From the NCBI RefSeq assembly GCF_000234355.1, contig NZ_AGQV01000005.1, positions 186,001 through 250,000 of the forward strand: a DNA stretch of 64,000 nt, read 5' to 3'. The position numbers were made by a program, and so were the translations under genes. Positions 53,709 to 60,912 of the stretch are shown here, in pieces. Source of the stretch: Gluconobacter morbifer G707 (GTDB taxonomy: Bacteria > Pseudomonadota > Alphaproteobacteria > Acetobacterales > Acetobacteraceae). The first letter of the stretch is position 1. Each line of letters opens with the position of its first letter. The notes under the pieces were generated by a model, which was given only the letters and a program-made list of their open reading frames with translations, was not told the DNA's origin and ran no database searches.

Positions 53709-54500
53709 TCAGCGGCCTGCCAGATTGGTCAGGGTCTGCATCATGTCGTCAGCCGAAGTGATGACCTTGCTGTTCATCTCATAGGCGCGCTGGGCCGTAA
53801 TGAGGTCGGTGATTTCCGTCACCACATTGACGTTGGAACTCTCGACGAAGCCCTGTTCGATACTGCCATATCCCGTACTCTCCGGCGTGCCCATCATGGC
53901 ATCACCCGATGCAGTCGTCTGGGTGAAGAGATTCTGCCCCATCGCCGCCAGTCCGTTCTCATTGGTGAACGTCGCAAGCTGAAGCTGTCCCACGATGGTT
54001 GAATTGTTCTGCCCCGCGATCGTGACGCTCACCTCTCCGGACTGGTCAATGCTGATGCTCTGGGCGTTGTTGGGGATCGTGATGGTCGGGCTGAGACGAT
54101 AGCCATCCGCCGTAACGAGCGAGCCGTTATTGTCTATGGAAAACGTGCCATCGCGTGTGTAGGCCAGCTGACCGGAAGGAAGCTGGATCTGGAAATACCC
54201 CCGCCCCTGTACGGCGAGATCAAGGGCATTGCTGGTCTGTTCCAGACTGCCCTGCTCGTTGATGCGGTAAATAGCGGCCGTCTTCACACCGAGACCGATC
54301 TGCGCGCCGGATGGAACCGTCGTGCCGGTATCGGATGAACTCGTCCCGACGCGGCGCATGTCCTGATACATCAGGTCCTGGAATTCGGCGCGGGAGCGCT
54401 TGTATCCCGTCGTGCTCATGTTCGCGATGTTGTTGGATATGGTTTCGACGTTGGTCTGCTGGGCCTGCATGCCCGTTCCGGCGATGTCGAGTGCGCGCAT
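53709..54500 (-). CDS. flgG: Flagellar distal rod protein FlgG
   Basis: A 263-aa axial protein. N-terminal MRALDIAGTGMQAQQTNVET and NNIANMSTTGYKR, and C-terminal EITDLITAQRAYEMNSKVI, are the flagellar rod/hook conserved ends; GRGYFQIQLPSG lies in the central domain. Full length for FlgG (260 aa). Second gene of flgF-flgG-flgA. Confidence 0.95.
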   Translation of the reverse strand: MRALDIAGTGMQAQQTNVETISNNIANMSTTGYKRSRAEFQDLMYQDMRRVGTSSSDTGTTVPSGAQIGLGVKTAAIYRINEQGSLEQTSNALDLAVQGRGYFQIQLPSGQLAYTRDGTFSIDNNGSLVTADGYRLSPTITIPNNAQSISIDQSGEVSVTIAGQNNSTIVGQLQLATFTNENGLAAMGQNLFTQTTASGDAMMGTPESTGYGSIEQGFVESSNVNVVTEITDLITAQRAYEMNSKVITSADDMMQTLTNLAGR

Positions 54501-54522
54501 GGGAATTTATCCTTGTGTCCCG

Positions 54523-55263
54523 TCAGGCGGAGACCTGAACGATCTTGTCTATGGCGTTCTGCTGGCGTGTCGCCTCGGCATCGACGAACTGGGCCATGAA
54601 CTGGAAGTTTCTCTGGATATCCAGCATCTTCGTGACCTCGGTCATGGTCTGGACATTGCTGCTTTCGATCATGCCCTGCACGATGTTGGGACGTTCGACC
54701 GCACTGGTGGGCTGATCCGATTTCAGGAGACGGCTGCCCTCGGCGTGCAACTGGTTATCGTCCTGTGCCGTCACGATCCCGATCTGTCCCTGTTCCCCCG
54801 TTTCGGTGGAAATGACGCCATCCGAGGAAATGGTGATCCGGTGATCGTTCGGAGGCAGGACGAGAGGCTGGCCATCCTGCCCCAGAAGCGGGTTTCCGGC
54901 TTCATCGACAATGGTGCCGTCCCGTTCCTCCGCAAAAGTGCCGGCCCGTGTCAGGCGGACACCACCAGCCGTGCGGACCTGAAAATATCCCGCCCCGCCC
55001 AGAGCCAGATCGAGCGGATTGCCCGTCTGCTGCATGTCGCCCTGGTCATAGTTGCGATAGGTGGCACGATCCTGCGTGTAGGATTCCGTCTCCGCCCCAT
55101 CCGGCTGCTGACTGCCATGCTGATGGGACAGATAGTCCGTGAAGAGGACATTCTCGCGCTTGTAACCGGCTGTCGAACTGTTGGCCATGTTGTTGGCCAC
55201 GACGTCCATGGCGCGCTGCTGCGCGTCCATGCGCGAAAGGGCGATATAGGTGCTGTTCTCCAC
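54523..55263 (-). CDS. flgF: Flagellar proximal rod protein FlgF
   Basis: A 246-aa rod protein. N-terminal YIALSRMDAQQRAMDVVANN and NSSTAGYKRENVLF, with C-terminal MTEVTKMLDIQRNFQFMAQF, match FlgF. First gene of the flgF-flgG-flgA run on the minus strand; 22 bp to flgG. Confidence 0.93.
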   Translation of the reverse strand: MENSTYIALSRMDAQQRAMDVVANNMANSSTAGYKRENVLFTDYLSHQHGSQQPDGAETESYTQDRATYRNYDQGDMQQTGNPLDLALGGAGYFQVRTAGGVRLTRAGTFAEERDGTIVDEAGNPLLGQDGQPLVLPPNDHRITISSDGVISTETGEQGQIGIVTAQDDNQLHAEGSRLLKSDQPTSAVERPNIVQGMIESSNVQTMTEVTKMLDIQRNFQFMAQFVDAEATRQQNAIDKIVQVSA

Positions 55264-55356
55264 GGCCAGGGCTCCGGTCCATCCCGATTTCGGATGGCAT
55301 CCTACCCGTTCAACACTTTCCCAATCGTTAACCTGCCCGGATCATACCACTGGCAG

Positions 55357-56541
55357 TCATTCCGATTCATCCCTGCGATAGGGCGACAGGGTGGACAGGG
55401 CGTCCGCTTCCTGTTCCATCGCCCTGCGTTCTTCATCCAGGAAACCGGAGACGGCCCGTCGCAGCCCCGGATCGAGCAGGGCATGGGCCGAATGCGTGAA
55501 GGACGGCAGGTAGCCGCGCTGGATCTTGTGTTCACCCTGCGCGCCCGCCTCCACCCGTGAGAGACCATGCGCAATGGCGAAATCGATGGCCTGATAATAG
55601 CAGAGTTCGAAATGCAGGAAGGGCCAGTTCCCCTCACACCCCCAGTTACGGCCATATAAAGTATCGGCACCCATCAGGTTCAGCGCGCCAGCGACTAACC
55701 TGCCGTCCTGCTCCGCCAGCATCAGGACAACGCGGTCTCCCAGTCTCTCCGAAAGAAGCGGGAAAAAGGCGGGTGTCAGATAGGCGCTGCCCCATTTCCG
55801 GTCCACCGTGGACTGATAGAAACGGTAAAATGCCTCCCAGTCCGCAGCGGAAATATCCCTACCGCGACGAGTCACGAATGACAGCCCACTGTCCTGCGCC
55901 GCGCGGCGTTCCTTTCGGATAGCCTTGCGCTTGCGGGATGCCAGTGCGTTCAGAAAATCATCGAAAGAGCAGTATCCGTGATTGTGCCAGTGGTACTGGA
56001 TGCCCGTGCGGTGCAGATAACCCGCGGCCTCGAAGGCTCTCAGGGACGGTGCGTCACAGAAATTGGCATGGAGGGAAGACAGATCCATCTGGGCAGTGGC
56101 CTGAACCAGTGCCTCCGCTAGAGCCACGGCGGTTGCCGCCGGATCAGGCAGACCGGGCCGCAGCAGGAGACGCGGTCCCGGAACCGGAGAAAACGGAACA
56201 GCACAGACGAATTTGGGATAATACCGTCCGCCTGCCGCCTCATAGGCACGGGCCCAGGACTGATCGAACACGTATTCGCCCCAGGAATGGGCTTTTCCGT
56301 AAAGCGGTGCCAGCGCGGCGATCCGGCCTTCCGGATCGCGCAGGGCGGCGTGGCGGACCAGCCAGCCCGTCCCGTCCGCCACGGAGCCGCTGTCTTCCAG
56401 TGCGGACAGAAACCCGAAGGAGACGAACGGGTTGCCATCTCCCGCGCACTGATCCCATGCCTCAGGTCCGATTTCATGGATCGAGGCATGGAGGGTCAGG
56501 GTCCAGTCGGAAGAGGGCGGGGATGTATCGATCTCTTCCAT
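55357..56541 (-). CDS. FemAB/GNAT-like acyltransferase (peptidogalycan-biosynthesis family)
   Basis: A 394-aa soluble protein of the PF04339-like group: NPFVSFGFLSALEDSGS near the N-terminus, SWARAYEAAGGRYYPKF, KRKAIRKERR, and GAQGEHKIQRGY in the C-terminal GNAT-fold half. Length matches this family. The biochemical function is not established; relatives are annotated as N-acetyltransferases. Ends 8 bp after the RidA stop region and is probably co-transcribed with the downstream RidA-clc genes' strand. Confidence 0.82.
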   Translation of the reverse strand: MEEIDTSPPSSDWTLTLHASIHEIGPEAWDQCAGDGNPFVSFGFLSALEDSGSVADGTGWLVRHAALRDPEGRIAALAPLYGKAHSWGEYVFDQSWARAYEAAGGRYYPKFVCAVPFSPVPGPRLLLRPGLPDPAATAVALAEALVQATAQMDLSSLHANFCDAPSLRAFEAAGYLHRTGIQYHWHNHGYCSFDDFLNALASRKRKAIRKERRAAQDSGLSFVTRRGRDISAADWEAFYRFYQSTVDRKWGSAYLTPAFFPLLSERLGDRVVLMLAEQDGRLVAGALNLMGADTLYGRNWGCEGNWPFLHFELCYYQAIDFAIAHGLSRVEAGAQGEHKIQRGYLPSFTHSAHALLDPGLRRAVSGFLDEERRAMEQEADALSTLSPYRRDESE

Positions 56542-56549
56542 CTGAGTCT

Positions 56550-57017
56550 TTATTCCACTTCGAACAGGGCTTCGACCTCGACCGGCGCATTCACCGGCAG
56601 GCTCGGAACGCCGATCGTGGAGCGGGCATGACGTCCGGCATCACCAAACACCTCGACGGCCAGATCGGATGCGCCGTTCATGACGACGGCATGGTTTGTG
56701 AATTCCGGTGTACAGGCAATGAAGCCCCCAAGACGAACGACACGCCTGATCCGCGACAGATCACCACCCAGAGCGGCCTTTGCCTGTGCCAGCACATTGA
56801 TCAGGCAGGCGCGCGCGCAGGCAACGCCCGCATGTTCGGACACATCTTCACCCAGCTTGCCGCTGATGAGCAGCTTTCCATCCACGAGGGGAAGCTGACC
56901 GGAGACGACAAGCTGGTTTCCAGTACGGACCGTCGTAACGTAATTGGCGACCGGAGCCGCGGCTTCCGGCAGAGTGATTTCAAGCTCGGCAAGACGGGTT
57001 TCGGGGGTATTGGCCAC
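56550..57017 (-). CDS. RidA family protein (enamine/imine deaminase-like)
   Basis: A 155-aa member of the YjgF/YER057c/UK114 family. NQLVVSGQLPL, the AGVACARACLINVLAQ helix and the conserved Arg in GRHARSTIGV followed by VEVEALFEV identify it. RidA hydrolyses reactive 2-aminoacrylate; this longer, N-terminally extended form belongs to the group of RidA-like proteins whose substrate varies. It lies 8 bp upstream of the acyltransferase-like gene. Confidence 0.9.
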   Translation of the reverse strand: MANTPETRLAELEITLPEAAAPVANYVTTVRTGNQLVVSGQLPLVDGKLLISGKLGEDVSEHAGVACARACLINVLAQAKAALGGDLSRIRRVVRLGGFIACTPEFTNHAVVMNGASDLAVEVFGDAGRHARSTIGVPSLPVNAPVEVEALFEVE

Positions 57018-57083
57018 GGAAAATCTCCAGTCACTGAAACGGAAAGGTCAGGAAAGGGACGTTACCGCGCCAGGCGGGGAATG

Positions 57084-58901
57084 TCATGTCGGGAAGCTCT
57101 CCTCACCCGCCAGGGTCCGACGGCTCCGTTCCAGTTCCTCGGCATAGCGCCGGAGGGCATGCTGTTCCGTCAGCGTGCCGACCACCTGCCGGGATTCACG
57201 GTCTTCCACCACCACCAAAGCATCAGCTTCGGCCTTTGCGAACAGTTCGATCGCCTCGCGGATGCTCATGAGCGGGGTCAGCATCGCATTCTGGAAATGG
57301 GCAAGCGCCGTGACCGGCGTTGCCGTGGCGGGAGCGGCATGAAGATCCGCGAGTTGAACCATGCCGGCATAACGCCCGTCACGGTCCAGCAGGACCAGAC
57401 GCTGCGCCGAGCCGAGTGGAAAAAGACGCTGCGCCCGGTTGACCGGCGTGTCGAACGGTAACGTCCGGACCTGTTCGCGCATCATGCGGCGGACATTGAG
57501 GGAGCGCATCCACCCGATATCGACAGCCGACCGGATGGATTCCCCGCGCAGATGGAAACGCCATGTCGCGAAGCTGTATCCGAAGAGACGACGGACCGTC
57601 AGGAGCGACAGAACCGCCGCCGCCAGTGTTGCGCCACTCATGGAAACGCTGCCCGTCAGTTCCAGCAGCAGACAGATCATGGTCATGGGACTGCCGATGA
57701 TGGCGACGGCCATGGCGGTCATGCCGATCAGGGCACAGGCCGTGCTGGAATCCGGCGCAAGGCCCATTGGCTCCAGCATTGCGCCATACAGGATCCCCGC
57801 CAGCGTCCCGAGATAGAGCGAGGCGAAAAAAAGTCCTCCGCGAAACCCTGCCCCGATGGAAACAGTGGAGGCCAGTGCCTTGAGCAGCAACAGCCCGAAG
57901 GCAACGCGGGGCAGGATTTTGCCCGCGAAAACGGCCCGCATGGCGTCATGCCCGGCGGAAAGGGCGGAGGGATGGATCATGGCCAGCCCACCAACCAGCA
58001 GCCCCCCGACAGCGGGCCGGAGCCATGCCGGCCCCGGCAGCCGACGGAAAAGACCTTCTGTCTGGGTGACGGCATACATGAGGCCGATGGCGGTCAGCGC
58101 CGTCAGGATTCCGATAATCATGGCGCCTGCCGTTCCTTCCCAGGACAGCAGACCTGGATTCGGAATCACGAGCGGTATCGGTGCGCATCCCAGAAAGCGC
58201 GTGGTTCCCACCCCTGCCAGCGCCGCCACGGCGACAGGAGAAAGGCTGCACAGCGAGTAGGATCCGATCACCAGTTCGAAGGCATAGAACGCGCCCGCAA
58301 CCGGCGCATCAAAAGCCGCGCCGATGGCTGCACCCGCCGCAGCGCCTACCAGAACCCGCAGGTCTTCCCGCCGGACCCGGAAAGACCGTCCGATCTGCGA
58401 ACCGAAAGCAGAAGCGATCTGCGTGAAACCGGCCTCCAGCCCGATGGAGGCGCCCACGCCATTGGACAGGATATTCTGTGTGACCAGCACCACACTGTCC
58501 GCAACGGACATGCGCCCGCCATGCAGGGCGTTTGCCTCGATCGGATCAACCGGGCGGCGCGGAGACAGTCTGGCCGCCAGTATCCCGAACAATCCGACAG
58601 CCACGCCCCCCAGTGTCAGGACCAGCATGGTCCGGACAGGCGGAAGGGTGGACAGGCCCGAAAGGCGGCCATCGCGTGTGGTTGCCTGCCCGAACAGGAG
58701 AAGATGCAGATCAAGGGTCAGCCAGGTGACCGCCACCACACACAGTCCGGACAGCACACCGACCAGCGCCGCCAGGACCGTCAGCCAGATCTCATCACTC
58801 CGGACCATGGCGCGCAGGCTGCCGGGCGCCTGTCTCCGGTCATGGAACAGACGATTCAGGAACCGGACGGGAGCATCGAAGCGGTCAGGACGGGTGGACA
58901 A
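57084..58901 (-). CDS. CLC-type chloride channel/transporter with CBS domains
   Basis: A 605-aa membrane protein. CLC motifs: GVGASIGLEAGFTQ with gating Glu156 (usual GREGP is here GLEAG), GAGFRGGLFFASLYLG for the GxFxP region, and two cytoplasmic CBS domains at about 485-595 that can bind nucleotides. It should move Cl- (possibly in exchange for H+) across the inner membrane; motif deviations may change selectivity. Divergent from an esterase gene. Confidence 0.88.
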   Translation of the reverse strand: MSTRPDRFDAPVRFLNRLFHDRRQAPGSLRAMVRSDEIWLTVLAALVGVLSGLCVVAVTWLTLDLHLLLFGQATTRDGRLSGLSTLPPVRTMLVLTLGGVAVGLFGILAARLSPRRPVDPIEANALHGGRMSVADSVVLVTQNILSNGVGASIGLEAGFTQIASAFGSQIGRSFRVRREDLRVLVGAAAGAAIGAAFDAPVAGAFYAFELVIGSYSLCSLSPVAVAALAGVGTTRFLGCAPIPLVIPNPGLLSWEGTAGAMIIGILTALTAIGLMYAVTQTEGLFRRLPGPAWLRPAVGGLLVGGLAMIHPSALSAGHDAMRAVFAGKILPRVAFGLLLLKALASTVSIGAGFRGGLFFASLYLGTLAGILYGAMLEPMGLAPDSSTACALIGMTAMAVAIIGSPMTMICLLLELTGSVSMSGATLAAAVLSLLTVRRLFGYSFATWRFHLRGESIRSAVDIGWMRSLNVRRMMREQVRTLPFDTPVNRAQRLFPLGSAQRLVLLDRDGRYAGMVQLADLHAAPATATPVTALAHFQNAMLTPLMSIREAIELFAKAEADALVVVEDRESRQVVGTLTEQHALRRYAEELERSRRTLAGEESFPT

Positions 58902-58982
58902 GTCATCTCCCGGGCACGCAGGTATAGTCCTGTTTGGCGGGAAGACCGCTTCCGATCAACTACCGTCACGGAAGGATCACGC

Positions 58983-59750
58983 ATGAAACTGAACGTCATC
59001 GAGCGCGGACATGGCGCGCAAACCGTCATCTTCCTGCATGGACTGTTCGGACGGGCCCGTAATCTGGGGTTCCTTCAGCGTGAAGCGGCAACCCGGTTCC
59101 ATACCGTGGCGATCGACCTGCGCAACCATGGGGCCAGCCCGCACGGTCCGGTCAGCTATCCCGCCATGACACAGGATGTTCTGGAGACGCTTGACGGACT
59201 GGGGATAAAAAAATTCGCGGTCGTGGGCCATTCCATGGGCGGCAAGGTCGCGATGATGCTGGCGCTCCGTGCACCTGATCGGGTGACGAAGCTTCTCGTG
59301 GCGGACATGGCCCCCGCTGCGATGCAGCATGGACATGCAGACATGATTGCACAGCTTGAAAGCGTTGTTTTTCCACCATCCCTGAACCGTCGGGGTGGAC
59401 TTGACCTGCTGGAGCCGGTGACGAAGAACCGGGCCGTGGCGGAGCTTCTGCTTCAGAATGTCCGGATGGACGGAGTGCCTGGCTGGTCCATCGGACTGGA
59501 ACCGCTCTCACAGGGCATCCGCATGATCGAAGGATGGCCCGACCTTCGGTTTGCCCCCTATGAAGGTCCGGCACTGTTCCTGCGCGGCGGCGATTCTCCC
59601 TATGTGCGACCGGAGCATCATGAGACGATTCGGCGCCTTTTCCCGCAGGCCCGCATCCATGCCCTTCCGGGCGCCGGTCACTGGCTCCATGCCGAACAGC
59701 CAAAACTTTTTCTTTCCGAAATGATGGCGTTTCTCGAAGAAAAACCCTGA
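58983..59750 (+). CDS. Alpha/beta-hydrolase (YbfF-like esterase)
   Basis: A 255-aa soluble hydrolase. FLHGLFGRARN forms the oxyanion region, VGHSMGGKVA carries nucleophile Ser84, and GAGHWLHAE the catalytic His near 232; the Asp is probably in RGGDSPY. This set matches YbfF acyl-CoA/ester hydrolases. GGAAGGA upstream supports the ATG at 58983; the frame extends far upstream antisense to the CLC gene but that part is not real. Confidence 0.9.
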   Translation: MKLNVIERGHGAQTVIFLHGLFGRARNLGFLQREAATRFHTVAIDLRNHGASPHGPVSYPAMTQDVLETLDGLGIKKFAVVGHSMGGKVAMMLALRAPDRVTKLLVADMAPAAMQHGHADMIAQLESVVFPPSLNRRGGLDLLEPVTKNRAVAELLLQNVRMDGVPGWSIGLEPLSQGIRMIEGWPDLRFAPYEGPALFLRGGDSPYVRPEHHETIRRLFPQARIHALPGAGHWLHAEQPKLFLSEMMAFLEEKP

Positions 59751-59942
59751 GATTTCATTTTCACGCAAACCGGTCCGGCGCTTCCGAACTGGAAAGAACT
59801 GTCTTCTTACCCCATAATAATTACGATACAAAAACATAATAAAAACAAACATATTAATATTTCGTTAATATAATAAAACTCAATTATAATTAAAGTAAAA
59901 AGCTTATGTTTCCAAGAATTTAACGAATAAAAAGGAATTGCC
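59751..59942 (+). other. AT-rich leader/promoter region with an inverted repeat
   Basis: From about 59800 to 59940 the sequence is strikingly AT-rich in an otherwise GC-rich window. ATATTAA (59851-59857) and TTAATAT (59865-59871) form a perfect inverted repeat with a 7-bp spacer. It probably holds the promoter and regulator site for the 242-aa gene. Confidence 0.45.
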
Positions 59943-60014
59943 ATGCGGCAAAAACACAAACCAGCCTCAGGATTACGCGAATGTACGCCCTACTTTTTTC
60001 GGAACCACTGGTAA
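59943..60014 (+). CDS. Possible 23-aa leader peptide overlapping the next gene
   Basis: ATG at 59943 has a strong Shine-Dalgarno (AAAGGA, 59931-59936) and reads MRQKHKPASGLRECTPYFFR before ending at TAA 60012-60014, overlapping the first 34 bp of the 242-aa gene in another frame. The ribosome-binding site is better than that of the gene itself, so it may be a translated upstream ORF controlling it. No conservation is known. Confidence 0.3.
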   Translation: MRQKHKPASGLRECTPYFFRNHW

Positions 60015-60709
60015 ACAGATCCGAGATGCGCGTCTTTACACGCGAAAAAATCTATTCTTCAGCATTGGCCCGTGGCGCTGCGCATGGAGACAAGGAGACT
60101 ATTCGTTCCATGATGATCGGATGGTGGCCTTTTATTCAGGCATTTGAACGCGCTATTGACGTGCGCGTCGGTCACCTGCCGATCAAGCCGCTCGTCCAGC
60201 GTTTCGGCCAGAGCCGCGTCAAAGCGTTCTTCTCGGAAGCACGGGAAGCCGTTCGCGAAATGAAGGAAGAGGAAGGATCACACGCCGTTCTGTGGGCCGA
60301 TGGTGCGCGCGAATTCGGTGTGGACCTCTATAAAGACCACTACCCCGTTCTCCCCAGCGTCCAGACCCTGATTGCCAATGCGGACAGCGAAGACCCGGTC
60401 CTGTTCTTCTCTTGGCTGGCAGCCGTGGAATACATTGCAGAAGAACTGGCGGCCTATCTGTGCCATGCGCCGGAATTCACCAGTCTTTTCGCCAAAAAGA
60501 AATGGACCTGGGGTCTGGCGCATGACGAGCATGAGCATGACGGCCCGTCCCATCTGGAAATCGACGAGGATCTGGCCCGCGCCTATTTCCCCTCGACCGA
60601 TCCGGACATCACGCGCGCAGCTCTGACCGCCAACATGCATGAGTGCATCCGGCTTTTCGAGAAAGCCAGTCAGGACATCTACGCCATGACACCCGAAGTC
60701 GCCCACTGA
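59981..60709 (+). CDS. Unknown 242-aa helical His/Glu-rich protein
   Basis: Not recognised. It appears mostly alpha-helical and soluble. Likely metal-binding clusters: E96-E98/H101 (EEEGSH), E150/E154, and H181-H191/E193/D195 (HDEHEHDGPSHLEIDED). This spacing of acids and histidines on helices is reminiscent of heme-oxygenase-like diiron (TenA/CADD-type) proteins, but the exact motif spacing does not match the ones I know, so the link is tentative. AGGA lies 8 nt before the ATG. It stands alone behind an AT-rich leader. Confidence 0.7.
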   Translation: MYALLFSEPLVNRSEMRVFTREKIYSSALARGAAHGDKETIRSMMIGWWPFIQAFERAIDVRVGHLPIKPLVQRFGQSRVKAFFSEAREAVREMKEEEGSHAVLWADGAREFGVDLYKDHYPVLPSVQTLIANADSEDPVLFFSWLAAVEYIAEELAAYLCHAPEFTSLFAKKKWTWGLAHDEHEHDGPSHLEIDEDLARAYFPSTDPDITRAALTANMHECIRLFEKASQDIYAMTPEVAH

Positions 60710-60719
60710 GGGGACGCCA

Positions 60720-60751
60720 CCGCTCCTGAATGCAAAACCATTCGGGAGCGG
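60720..60751 (+). terminator. Hairpin after the 242-aa gene
   Basis: CCGCTCCTGAATG (60720-60732) pairs with CATTCGGGAGCGG (60739-60751) with one G-U wobble; loop CAAAAC. It starts 11 bp after the stop; no U-run directly follows. Confidence 0.5.
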
Positions 60752-60811
60752 CCCCGACCGGTAAACTTTTTATTCTCCGGCAAGAACTGGTTCAGAAAAT
60801 CCTGTCATCGT

Positions 60812-60843
60812 TGAACCCTGATCCTGTATGAGACAAGGGTTCA
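60812..60843 (+). other. Inverted repeat in the leader of the GGDEF-EAL gene
   Basis: TGAACCCT (60812-60819) and AGGGTTCA (60836-60843) are perfect inverted repeats around a 16-nt loop; AGGGTTC occurs again near 60896, close to the start codon, so the first arm could pair with either copy. Confidence 0.3.
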
Positions 60844-60912
60844 TGATCACTTCATCCGTCCCTTCATCCGCATCAGCAGAACAGATCCTTCTGAAGAAGG
60901 GTTCGTGACACG

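Noticed and set aside
57552-58982. Long upstream extension of the YbfF-like esterase frame
   Set aside because: It is antisense to the CLC gene, compositionally Arg/Gln/Pro rich, and the hydrolase family begins at 58983 with a good ribosome-binding site.
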